Part shown: positions 15,643 to 22,119 of the stretch, piece after piece
Layout: every line of letters begins with the position of its first letter
How positions within the stretch are numbered: position 1 is the first letter of the stretch
Assembly: GCA_021784555.1 (NCBI GenBank)
Contig: JAJYHY010000017.1
Coordinates: forward strand, 1 to 45,397
DNA length: 45,397 nt
From: a bacterium
GTDB lineage: Bacteria; Verrucomicrobiota; Verrucomicrobiia; Limisphaerales; UBA8199
Direction: 5' to 3'
Notes under the pieces: model-generated
What the model was told of the DNA's origin: nothing
Seen by the model: the letters and a program-made list of their open reading frames with translations, nothing else
Databases searched by the model: none
Made by a program: the position numbers and the translations under genes

Positions 15643-18291
15643 CTACAGTCGCGGATCCACCGGCTCGCTTTCGAGCGCCAACACGCCGAAAACGCACTCG
15701 TGGACGCGTCGAAGCGGTTCCTGGCGAGCAAAACGCTCCAACGCTTCGATGCCCAAAGCAAACTCACGAATCGCCAGCGAACGCTTGGCGGACAAACCAC
15801 GGGCCCTCAACCGTTCGAGGTTCTCCGGCAGCGTATATTCCGGGCCGTAGATGATCCGCAAATACTCCCGGCCGCGGCACTTGACCGCAGGTTGAATCAA
15901 TCCTTTCCGACCCCGTGCCACGAAATCCAGCGGTTTGACCACCATGCCCTCGCCGCCTGAACCGGTCAGTTCCTCCCACCACCGAGCCCCGGCCAACTGG
16001 CTTTCAGTGTCGGTTACGTCCACGAGCTTGAAAGGAGTGGCCAGCAGGAGCGCGGAATCCGCCGCGCACAATTTGCCGAGCGCCTCTATATGCCAGACGT
16101 GGTCGTTTCCGACATGCACCTGGCCTTCGGTGGCCAGCAGATGGAAGGGCGCCACTTTGAGGTCGGCCAGCGAGCCAACGGGCCAACAATATCTCCGATA
16201 GGCTTGCACATAGTCCTGAGTCATCTTTTGGCGCTCTTGATGGCGGTTGAGTAAATCCTTCACTTCGGCGCCATTGTCGGAAGCCTGATTCAGACATGCC
16301 ACCACTCCTGCTAACGCCGCCTGGGCGGCAGCGCCCACCGCGGCATACTGCTCTTTGACTAACGCCTGGGCCTTGACCGACCAGGGCATCACCTCGCAAT
16401 CCAGGCACACCCAGTCGGTTTTGAACTCGGCCCAAAAACCGGCCCGGTCCAGAGCGGAACGAACTCTGTTCAGCAATTCGGCTTCGAGCGTTCTGTCCTC
16501 GAAGAAGCGCCGGCCAGTGCGGGTGTAACAAATGCCTGCCTCTTCGCCGACCACACCGAAGCGTTTCCGGGCCGCTTCCTCGTTTCGGCATACGATCAGG
16601 ACCGCCCGAGATCCCATGTGCTTCTGCTCGCAGATCACCTTGGGGATGCCTTCATGGCGGTAGTAAGCGAACGCCTCGGCTGGATGCTCCAGCAGACCGC
16701 GGTCCTTGGTGGTTTCGGAGGGCGACATGGTGGGCGGCAAATAAATCAGCCACTTGGGATTGGCTGCGAACCGGCTCATCACCTCGAGCGCGGCGGTCGC
16801 GTTCTCTTCGCGAATTGTGACGCTGGAGCACAGGCGAGTGGAAATAATCCGTTTGCCCAGCACGTCCTCCATGTCTAACAAGTCATCGGATTGCTGCTGG
16901 GCCGAAAGCGGCGCAGCAGGTGGCTTGACGAGGAACGGTTTCGCCGGTGGAGCGTAGGTTTGCCTGGCCGGCACGGAAACGATTTCCTTCTCCGGATAGC
17001 GGAGGGCAGTCAGTTTGCCCCCGAACACGCAGCCCGTGTCGATGTTGATCGTCCGGTTCAGCCATTCGGGCTCGGGCACCGGCGTGTGGCCATAAACCAC
17101 CACCGCTTTGCCCCGATATTCGGCTGCCCAGTTGAACCGGACCGGCAGACCGAACTCGTCGGTCTCGCCGGTTGTTTCTCCGTAAAGCGCAAACTCCCGC
17201 ACCTTCCCCGAGCCGCGGCCCTGCATGGATTCCTTCATCCCCGCGTGGGCGACCACCAGTTTGCCGTCGTCCAGGACATAATGGCTCACCAGGTCATCTA
17301 TGAAGGGAACCACTTTCTCGCGGAACTCAGGAGGTTCAGCCTCAAGCTGGGCCAGCGACTCGGCTAAACCATGCGTAACCTGAACATCCCGGCCCCGCAG
17401 CTTGCGCATCAACTTCATATCATGGTTCCCCGGCACACAGAGCGCCGCTCCGGATTCCACGGCAGCCATGACCAGCTTGAGCACCTCCGGGATCTTCGGC
17501 CCGCGGTCCACCAGGTCGCCCAGGAAGATCAGCCTGCGACCGGCAGGGTGGCGGAGGGAAAGCCAGGCTGGAGTAACGGAGTGATGGATTACCGGAGTGC
17601 TGAGTGGCAAGCGCGCGGCAACTTCGTTTTGCTCAGCACCACAGCACTCCACTACTCCATTACTCCGCTCGTCAACTTCGTAGCCAAGCTCGGCCAGCAA
17701 AGCGGCCAATTCATCGTAACATCCGTGGATATCACCAATGATGTCGAATGGTCCATGATCAGCCTTCCGGTCGTTCCACAACGGCTGCCGTTCGACGGTG
17801 GCAGTATCCACCCCCTCCGGCGAGTTCAGCACGAAGGCATGCCGGAACCCTTCCCGTTGTAACCCGCGCAAGGAACGGCGCAGTTGCTGGATCTGCTGCC
17901 GGATCACATGCGGTCCGAAATCCCGGTCGGAACGCTTCTGGTTGCGTTCGTGGCAAATCTTCTCCGGCAGGTTGAGCACGATCGCCACTGGCAGGCAGTG
18001 GAACTCCCTGGCCAGTTCGACCAGCGGTTTGCGGGATTCACGCTGCACGTTGGTCGCGTCCGCGACCGTGAGTTTTCCCGCCGCCAACCGCTTGCGCACA
18101 ATGAAATGCAGAACCTCGAAAGCATCGTTGGTCGCCGCCAGGCTGTTTTCGTCGTCCGAGACAAGCCCGCGGCAATAGTCGGAGGAAAGCACTTCCGTCG
18201 GCTTGAAATGCTTCCGAGCAAAGCTCGATTTACCGGAGCCGGAGGCACCGATGAGGACAACGAGAGAAAGTTCGGGAATGGTGAGTTTCAT
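15643..18291 (-). CDS. pnkp: Polynucleotide kinase-phosphatase-ligase of the bacterial RNA-repair system (Pnkp)
   Basis: It repairs RNA broken by ribonuclease toxins by healing 2',3'-phosphate and 5'-OH ends and sealing them together with Hen1. The 882-residue protein has three domains. The kinase has P-loop GASGSGKS (15-22) with Asp38 and Arg41 in SSDYCRG. The metallophosphatase has GDIHGC (186-191), GDLVDRG (258-264), GNHD (288-291) and GHTP (401-404). The C-terminal ligase/adenylyltransferase has the nucleotidyl lysine in EQKHMGSRA (Lys557) and GEGMVVKP later on. This matches the Clostridium thermocellum Pnkp layout. Residues about 209-246 of the phosphatase are an insert encoded by a palindromic DNA repeat (17578-17666) between GYEVDE and the RHPAGRRLIFLGD strand. 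The start at 18291 is 42 bases after the hicA stop, suggesting co-transcription with hicBA and hen1. Confidence 0.95.
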   Translation of the reverse strand: MKLTIPELSLVVLIGASGSGKSSFARKHFKPTEVLSSDYCRGLVSDDENSLAATNDAFEVLHFIVRKRLAAGKLTVADATNVQRESRKPLVELAREFHCLPVAIVLNLPEKICHERNQKRSDRDFGPHVIRQQIQQLRRSLRGLQREGFRHAFVLNSPEGVDTATVERQPLWNDRKADHGPFDIIGDIHGCYDELAALLAELGYEVDERSNGVVECCGAEQNEVAARLPLSTPVIHHSVTPAWLSLRHPAGRRLIFLGDLVDRGPKIPEVLKLVMAAVESGAALCVPGNHDMKLMRKLRGRDVQVTHGLAESLAQLEAEPPEFREKVVPFIDDLVSHYVLDDGKLVVAHAGMKESMQGRGSGKVREFALYGETTGETDEFGLPVRFNWAAEYRGKAVVVYGHTPVPEPEWLNRTINIDTGCVFGGKLTALRYPEKEIVSVPARQTYAPPAKPFLVKPPAAPLSAQQQSDDLLDMEDVLGKRIISTRLCSSVTIREENATAALEVMSRFAANPKWLIYLPPTMSPSETTKDRGLLEHPAEAFAYYRHEGIPKVICEQKHMGSRAVLIVCRNEEAARKRFGVVGEEAGICYTRTGRRFFEDRTLEAELLNRVRSALDRAGFWAEFKTDWVCLDCEVMPWSVKAQALVKEQYAAVGAAAQAALAGVVACLNQASDNGAEVKDLLNRHQERQKMTQDYVQAYRRYCWPVGSLADLKVAPFHLLATEGQVHVGNDHVWHIEALGKLCAADSALLLATPFKLVDVTDTESQLAGARWWEELTGSGGEGMVVKPLDFVARGRKGLIQPAVKCRGREYLRIIYGPEYTLPENLERLRARGLSAKRSLAIREFALGIEALERFARQEPLRRVHECVFGVLALESEPVDPRL
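17578..17666. repeat. Palindromic repeat inserted in frame inside pnkp
   Basis: Two 25-base arms, 17578-17602 (starting GGAGTGATGGATTAC) and 17642-17666 (ending CCATTACTCC), are reverse complements with about four mismatches around a 39-base centre. The right-hand end of the element, read on the minus strand, falls exactly where Pnkp homology breaks at residue 209. Its translation (SNGVVECCGAE ... STPVIHHSVTPA) stays open in the pnkp frame. The 'actccattactcc' theme is a typical spacer repeat, not a protein domain. Confidence 0.75.
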
Positions 18292-18333
18292 TACTTTGAG
18301 CGGCCACGTGTTATGAAACCGCCGGGACCGGCC

Positions 18334-18531
18334 TCAAAGCTCTCCGGTCGCTGACAGCACCTCACGGACGATTTTCGGATGCAGGACTTTGCCTCGATGG
18401 AACGGAACGACAACGCGCTCACCGTCCCGGAAGTAGATGCGATGGCTCCCTTTCGACCGCCCGAGGACAAAGCCCGCTCCCAAAAGCTTTCGCTCCGCCT
18501 CTGGTGCGGTGAGGCGGGGCAGCCTAGCCAC
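18334..18531 (-). CDS. hicA: HicA family ribonuclease toxin
   Basis: HicA toxins are small mRNA interferases with a double-stranded-RNA-binding fold that cleave mRNA and tmRNA. The 65-residue protein has the family layout: PEAERKLLGAGFVLGRSKGS, the catalytic histidine in KGSHRIYF, and a closing VVVPFHRGKVLHPKIVREVL. Its start overlaps the hicB stop by eight bases, the usual coupled arrangement with antitoxin first. It lies 42 bases before pnkp and downstream of hen1 on the same strand, so a ribonuclease toxin sits inside an RNA-repair operon. Confidence 0.92.
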   Translation of the reverse strand: MARLPRLTAPEAERKLLGAGFVLGRSKGSHRIYFRDGERVVVPFHRGKVLHPKIVREVLSATGEL

Positions 18532-18748
18532 TCGCCACCTCCAGCGAAGTAGCCAGAATTGTCTTGCCGCTCAACCGGCGCAACTCGGACGGCTTCATCG
18601 TTTCGAGGTAAAGCTCCGCCGCCTCGCGCAAATTGCTCAACGCCTCTTCCACCGTGTCGCCCTGGGTATGGCACCCCTTGAGTTCTGGGCAATAGGCGAA
18701 CACGCCGTCCTTGTCCTGTTCGATAATGGCGGTGAGCTTGTAAGTCAT
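18524..18748 (-). CDS. hicB: HicB family antitoxin
   Basis: HicB blocks its partner HicA and usually represses the pair's promoter. The 74-residue protein starts at ATG 18748 with MTYKLTAIIEQDKDGVFAYC and continues with PELKGCHTQGDTVEEALSNL, the partial RNase H fold of the family. The C-terminal part (SELRRLSGKTILATSLEVASG) is short, without a clear ribbon-helix-helix or HTH domain. The ORF can be read further upstream to 18865, but that extension is Pro/Trp-rich and unlike the family. It overlaps hicA by eight bases and follows hen1 after a 149-base gap. Confidence 0.9.
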   Translation of the reverse strand: MTYKLTAIIEQDKDGVFAYCPELKGCHTQGDTVEEALSNLREAAELYLETMKPSELRRLSGKTILATSLEVASG

Positions 18749-18897
18749 GGCGGAAAAATAATCGCGCAGCAGCGCCGAAGCAAGCCACGCGAGCGCTACC
18801 CAGGGCCATGGACAAAGTCGCGCCTGTGTCCCAGTGTTCGCCGGTGCGCTTGTTGATAATGGCAAAAGGCTTCAACGCTTCAGGAATTGATGAGAAA

Positions 18898-20310
18898 TCA
18901 CTTGGACTTAGCCCTGGCAAACACGCTCATTTGAGTCGGCGCCCCCAATGCCGCGTCTTCAGGCCCGACCGGCAAAAAGTGGACTCTATAGCCGAAGCGC
19001 TGGCGAATCCCCTCCGCCCAAGCACGGAACTCCGCTCGAGTCCACTCAAACCGGTGGTCCTTGTGCCGGAGCTTACCCGCCGGAAGAGCCTCCCATTTCG
19101 CATTGTATTCCGCGTTCGGCGTGGTAAGAACGATGGTTGCCGGCCGCGCGCATTCAAATAGAACACGCTCGAAGGCAGCCAACCGCGGCCGATCCAGGTG
19201 TTCGACCACCTCTACCACAGCCGCGGCATCAAAGCCAGCCAGGCGCTTATCCCGATACATGAGCGAGCCATGGAGCAATTGGATGCGCTGGCGCTGCATT
19301 TCGGGCAGTCGGTCCAGGCTGAGCCGGTCCTTGGCGATTTCCAGGGCACGGAAAGATACGTCCATCCCGACGATCTGCTCGAACTGGCGTTCCTTAAGCA
19401 GAACCTGCAACAATTTGCCTTCGCCACAGCCCAGGTCCAGCACACGTTTGGCGCCGCTGCTTTTCAAGGCCGCCAGGACGGTGCCCAGCCTCTGTTCGTT
19501 TAAGCTGATGGACTCCTCGACCTGCGCCTCTTCCTGAGCGTGCGCTTCCTGCGCCTCGTCCGCCGTTGGATCCTCCTCGTCCACCAGCCGCGCAAGAGCA
19601 TCATTGATGAGACTGCGCCGATACTTCAAATACCGGGAGGTAATGAGGTCTCGTTGCGGATGCGAAGCCAGCCAACCCTCACCCCGGCGGAGCAACTTCT
19701 CCACCTCATCGTCACCCACCCAGTAATGCTTGTCGCTATCCAGCACCGGAATGAGAACATAAAGATGCGTCAGCAATTGGCTCAGCCGCACCTTCCCCTC
19801 CACGCTCACGGTGAAATACGGGCTCTCACCCCACTCGGCAAACCTACTGTCCAGGGGATAGCCGCGGGCCTTGACGGTGTAGCCCAGCGGTTCAAAGAGG
19901 CTCCGCAGCACCTTTTCTCCTCCCCGGCAAGGCAGTACGGCCAGGGTGGCTTCCAAGGCCAGGCATCTCTCTGCCAGTTCCTGGTGCTCCTTGCTCTTGC
20001 CGCTCATCGCGCTGCCGAAGACATCCCCGATGGCCACGCTCAGAAACGAAGACCCGACGTATGGCCGGTCGTTCACATACTGCCTCAGCGAATACCCCTC
20101 GCCGGCGGGCCCGCGCCGATTGCGCACCAGCCCGACCGGGTCCACCTCCAGGAGGAGCGCGGCGGTGCAGCGTTCGGGGGTCGCTTCCGGGTAAAACACG
20201 TGGGCGGTGCCGAAACTCTGCGGAAAAGATTGCACTCGAGCCGGGTTCTTTCGTAACAAATAGCCCAGGTCCGTCGCCGGTCGCTCAGTTGTGGTAATGG
20301 TCAGGAGCAT
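18898..20310 (-). CDS. hen1: Hen1: 3'-terminal RNA ribose 2'-O-methyltransferase
   Basis: Bacterial Hen1 methylates the 2'-OH at the 3' end of cleaved RNA before Pnkp ligates it, so that the repaired site resists being cut again; its N-terminal half also activates the Pnkp ligase. The 470-residue protein has the bacterial Hen1 N-domain (about 1-240, starting MLLTITTTERPATDLGYLL) and a methyltransferase domain with the SAM site RVLDLGCGEGKLL (289-301). The manganese-binding cluster EVVEH (367-371) and RHKDHRFEWTRAEF (415-428) follows. Between the two domains is an acidic linker, about 245-268. Pnkp lies downstream on the same strand, with hicBA between them. Confidence 0.95.
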   Translation of the reverse strand: MLLTITTTERPATDLGYLLRKNPARVQSFPQSFGTAHVFYPEATPERCTAALLLEVDPVGLVRNRRGPAGEGYSLRQYVNDRPYVGSSFLSVAIGDVFGSAMSGKSKEHQELAERCLALEATLAVLPCRGGEKVLRSLFEPLGYTVKARGYPLDSRFAEWGESPYFTVSVEGKVRLSQLLTHLYVLIPVLDSDKHYWVGDDEVEKLLRRGEGWLASHPQRDLITSRYLKYRRSLINDALARLVDEEDPTADEAQEAHAQEEAQVEESISLNEQRLGTVLAALKSSGAKRVLDLGCGEGKLLQVLLKERQFEQIVGMDVSFRALEIAKDRLSLDRLPEMQRQRIQLLHGSLMYRDKRLAGFDAAAVVEVVEHLDRPRLAAFERVLFECARPATIVLTTPNAEYNAKWEALPAGKLRHKDHRFEWTRAEFRAWAEGIRQRFGYRVHFLPVGPEDAALGAPTQMSVFARAKSK

Positions 20311-20438
20311 GCTGTGCTTTCGCTATTGCGCAGGATGATTGTCCCGGAGGGCGAGTCCTTTGGCAAGGTCAACCCGCGGTGGTCCCTGGTCCGATTAATC
20401 GACGGACGATGTGGTGAGCATGACATTCGAAAAGGCCT

Positions 20439-21005
20439 ATGAGCGGCAACAAACAACAGATACTGCCCTGCGCTTCGGCGGACCTGCCGGCGATCTACGA
20501 GATTATCAATGAGTCCGCACTCGCCTACAAAGGCGTTATTCCCGCGGACCGATGGCATGAGCCTTACATGCCGATGGCGGAACTGGAGTCTGAGATTAGC
20601 AAGGGCGTTCGGTTTTACGGCTATCGCGAGGGAGGCCGCATTTTGGGGGTGATGGGCATCCAGGATGTTAGGGACGTGACCTTGATGCGCCACGCCTACG
20701 TGCGCACGGAATTCCGCGGCCAGGGTATCGGCCGGGCATTGCTCGCCCACCTGCGTGAGCGGACCAGCCGGCCGGTGTTGATCGGCACATGGAAGGATGC
20801 GACTTGGGCTGTTCGCTTTTACGAAAGGAACGGCTTCACCCTCGTGGGAGAAGACGAGAAGAACCGGCTTCTGAAAACCTATTGGACGGTGCCGGACCGT
20901 CAGATTGAGGAGTCGGTCGTTCTGGCGGACCACCGGTGGCGTGACGGCCCCAGCCAGCAAGCGAAGAGACCTCTGGTGGCGCCCAGGGACTTGCAAGCCT
21001 GGTAA
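20439..21005 (+). CDS. GNAT family N-acetyltransferase
   Basis: The 188-residue protein has the GNAT fold: an early beta-alpha segment (DLPAIYEIINESALAYKGVI), the strand HAYVRTEFRG leading into the acetyl-CoA pyrophosphate loop RGQGIGRALLAHL (about residues 92-104), and the closing FYERNGFTLVGEDEKNRLLK. The target amine is unknown. An AAAAGG ribosome-binding site precedes the ATG. The 128-base gap to hen1 is a divergent promoter region. The last 30 residues (RWRDGPSQQAKRPLVAP...) lack family similarity and may be fused non-coding sequence. Confidence 0.9.
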   Translation: MSGNKQQILPCASADLPAIYEIINESALAYKGVIPADRWHEPYMPMAELESEISKGVRFYGYREGGRILGVMGIQDVRDVTLMRHAYVRTEFRGQGIGRALLAHLRERTSRPVLIGTWKDATWAVRFYERNGFTLVGEDEKNRLLKTYWTVPDRQIEESVVLADHRWRDGPSQQAKRPLVAPRDLQAW

Positions 21006-21043
21006 CTGCTCAGGTCAAGCTGCTGGACGCAAACCATAGGAGC

Positions 21044-21061
21044 GCGGACGCCCTCGTCCGC
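21044..21061. repeat. Short GC hairpin
   Basis: GCGGACG (21044-21050) and CGTCCGC (21055-21061) pair perfectly around CCCT. It lies between the acetyltransferase and the thioredoxin reductase gene and resembles the 'gcggacg...cgtccgc' spacer repeats common in Verrucomicrobia. Confidence 0.5.
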
Positions 21062-21185
21062 AACGTCAGTCACTGCTCCTGGAGGCGATAGAACCGGGAA
21101 CCTTTGGAGCCCACAGGGAGCTGGTAAGCATTGCGTCGGGCCGGTCTTGCCAGTCAGCGCGTGGACCGGTAACTTGCGCGGCCTT

Positions 21186-22115
21186 ATGGAACGAGTAGTC
21201 ATTATCGGGTCGGGCTGCGCCGGATGGACGGCGGCTCTTTACACCGCCCGGGCCAATCTCAAACCCCTGGTCCTGACCGGCACGCAGCCGGGCGGGCTGC
21301 TGACGACGACGACAATTGTCGAGAATTACCCCGGCTTTCCCGAAGGGATTAACGGTTACGAGTTGATGGTGCGCCTCCAGAAACAGGCCGAACGCTTCGG
21401 GGCGCGGGTGGAGTTTGGGACGGTCGAAGCGGTGGATCTATCCCGACAGCCTTTGCAGCTCACGGTGGACGGCGCCGCCGTGGAGGCGGAGACCATCATT
21501 ATTGCCAGCGGGGCGAGCCACCGCCACCTCGGTTTGGAAAGCGAGACGAAATTGGAAACCCGCGGGGTCACTTACTGCGCGACCTGCGACGGCGCCTTGC
21601 CTATCTTCCGAGACAAGCCCTTGGTGGTGGTTGGCGGGGGTGATTCAGCCTGCGAAGAGGCTCTCTACCTGACCCGTTTCGGCTCGACAGTGTATTTAGT
21701 GCATCGACGAGACCAGTTGCGCGCCTCGAAGATCATGGCGGAACGCGCCTTGGGCCATGCCAAAATCAAACCGGTGTGGGATTGCGTCCTTACGGAAATC
21801 CTGGATGTCTCCCAGAACAGGGTCACCGGCGTTCGCCTTAAGAACGTGAAGACGCAGGCGGAGACCCTCCTCGACTGCGCGGGAGTCTTTGTCGCGATTG
21901 GGCACATCCCGAACACGCAGGTTTTCAAGGGCCAGATCGACATGGATGCACACGGCTACATCACTCCCCGTCGCGGTTCTCTGACCAATGTCCCCGGCGT
22001 GTTCGCCGCCGGGGATTGTGCCGACTCCGTGTATCGGCAGGCGGTGACCGCCGCCGGCATGGGCTGCGCCGCGGCCATCGACGCGGAACGCCACCTGGCG
22101 GCCCGCAACGAGTGA
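21186..22115 (+). CDS. trxB: Thioredoxin reductase (NAD(P)/FAD-dependent)
   Basis: It uses NADPH to reduce thioredoxin through FAD and a CxxC pair. The 309-residue protein has the first dinucleotide site VVIIGSGCAGWTAALYTARA (residues 4-23), the redox CATC (Cys131, Cys134) in TYCATCDGALP, the NADPH site VVVGGGDSACEEA and the closing FAD segment GVFAAGDCAD. In the first site Cys replaces the usual Pro of GxGPAG. The ATG at 21186 matches family starts; an earlier in-frame ATG at 21147 adds 13 unlikely residues. It converges on the exporter gene with only four bases between stops. Confidence 0.95.
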   Translation: MERVVIIGSGCAGWTAALYTARANLKPLVLTGTQPGGLLTTTTIVENYPGFPEGINGYELMVRLQKQAERFGARVEFGTVEAVDLSRQPLQLTVDGAAVEAETIIIASGASHRHLGLESETKLETRGVTYCATCDGALPIFRDKPLVVVGGGDSACEEALYLTRFGSTVYLVHRRDQLRASKIMAERALGHAKIKPVWDCVLTEILDVSQNRVTGVRLKNVKTQAETLLDCAGVFVAIGHIPNTQVFKGQIDMDAHGYITPRRGSLTNVPGVFAAGDCADSVYRQAVTAAGMGCAAAIDAERHLAARNE

Positions 22116-22119
22116 ACCT

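Noticed and set aside
18749..18865. A longer N-terminus for HicB, from 18865
   Set aside because: The added residues are Pro/Trp/Ala-rich and unlike HicB; family members start at MTYKLTA-like sequence, as at 18748.
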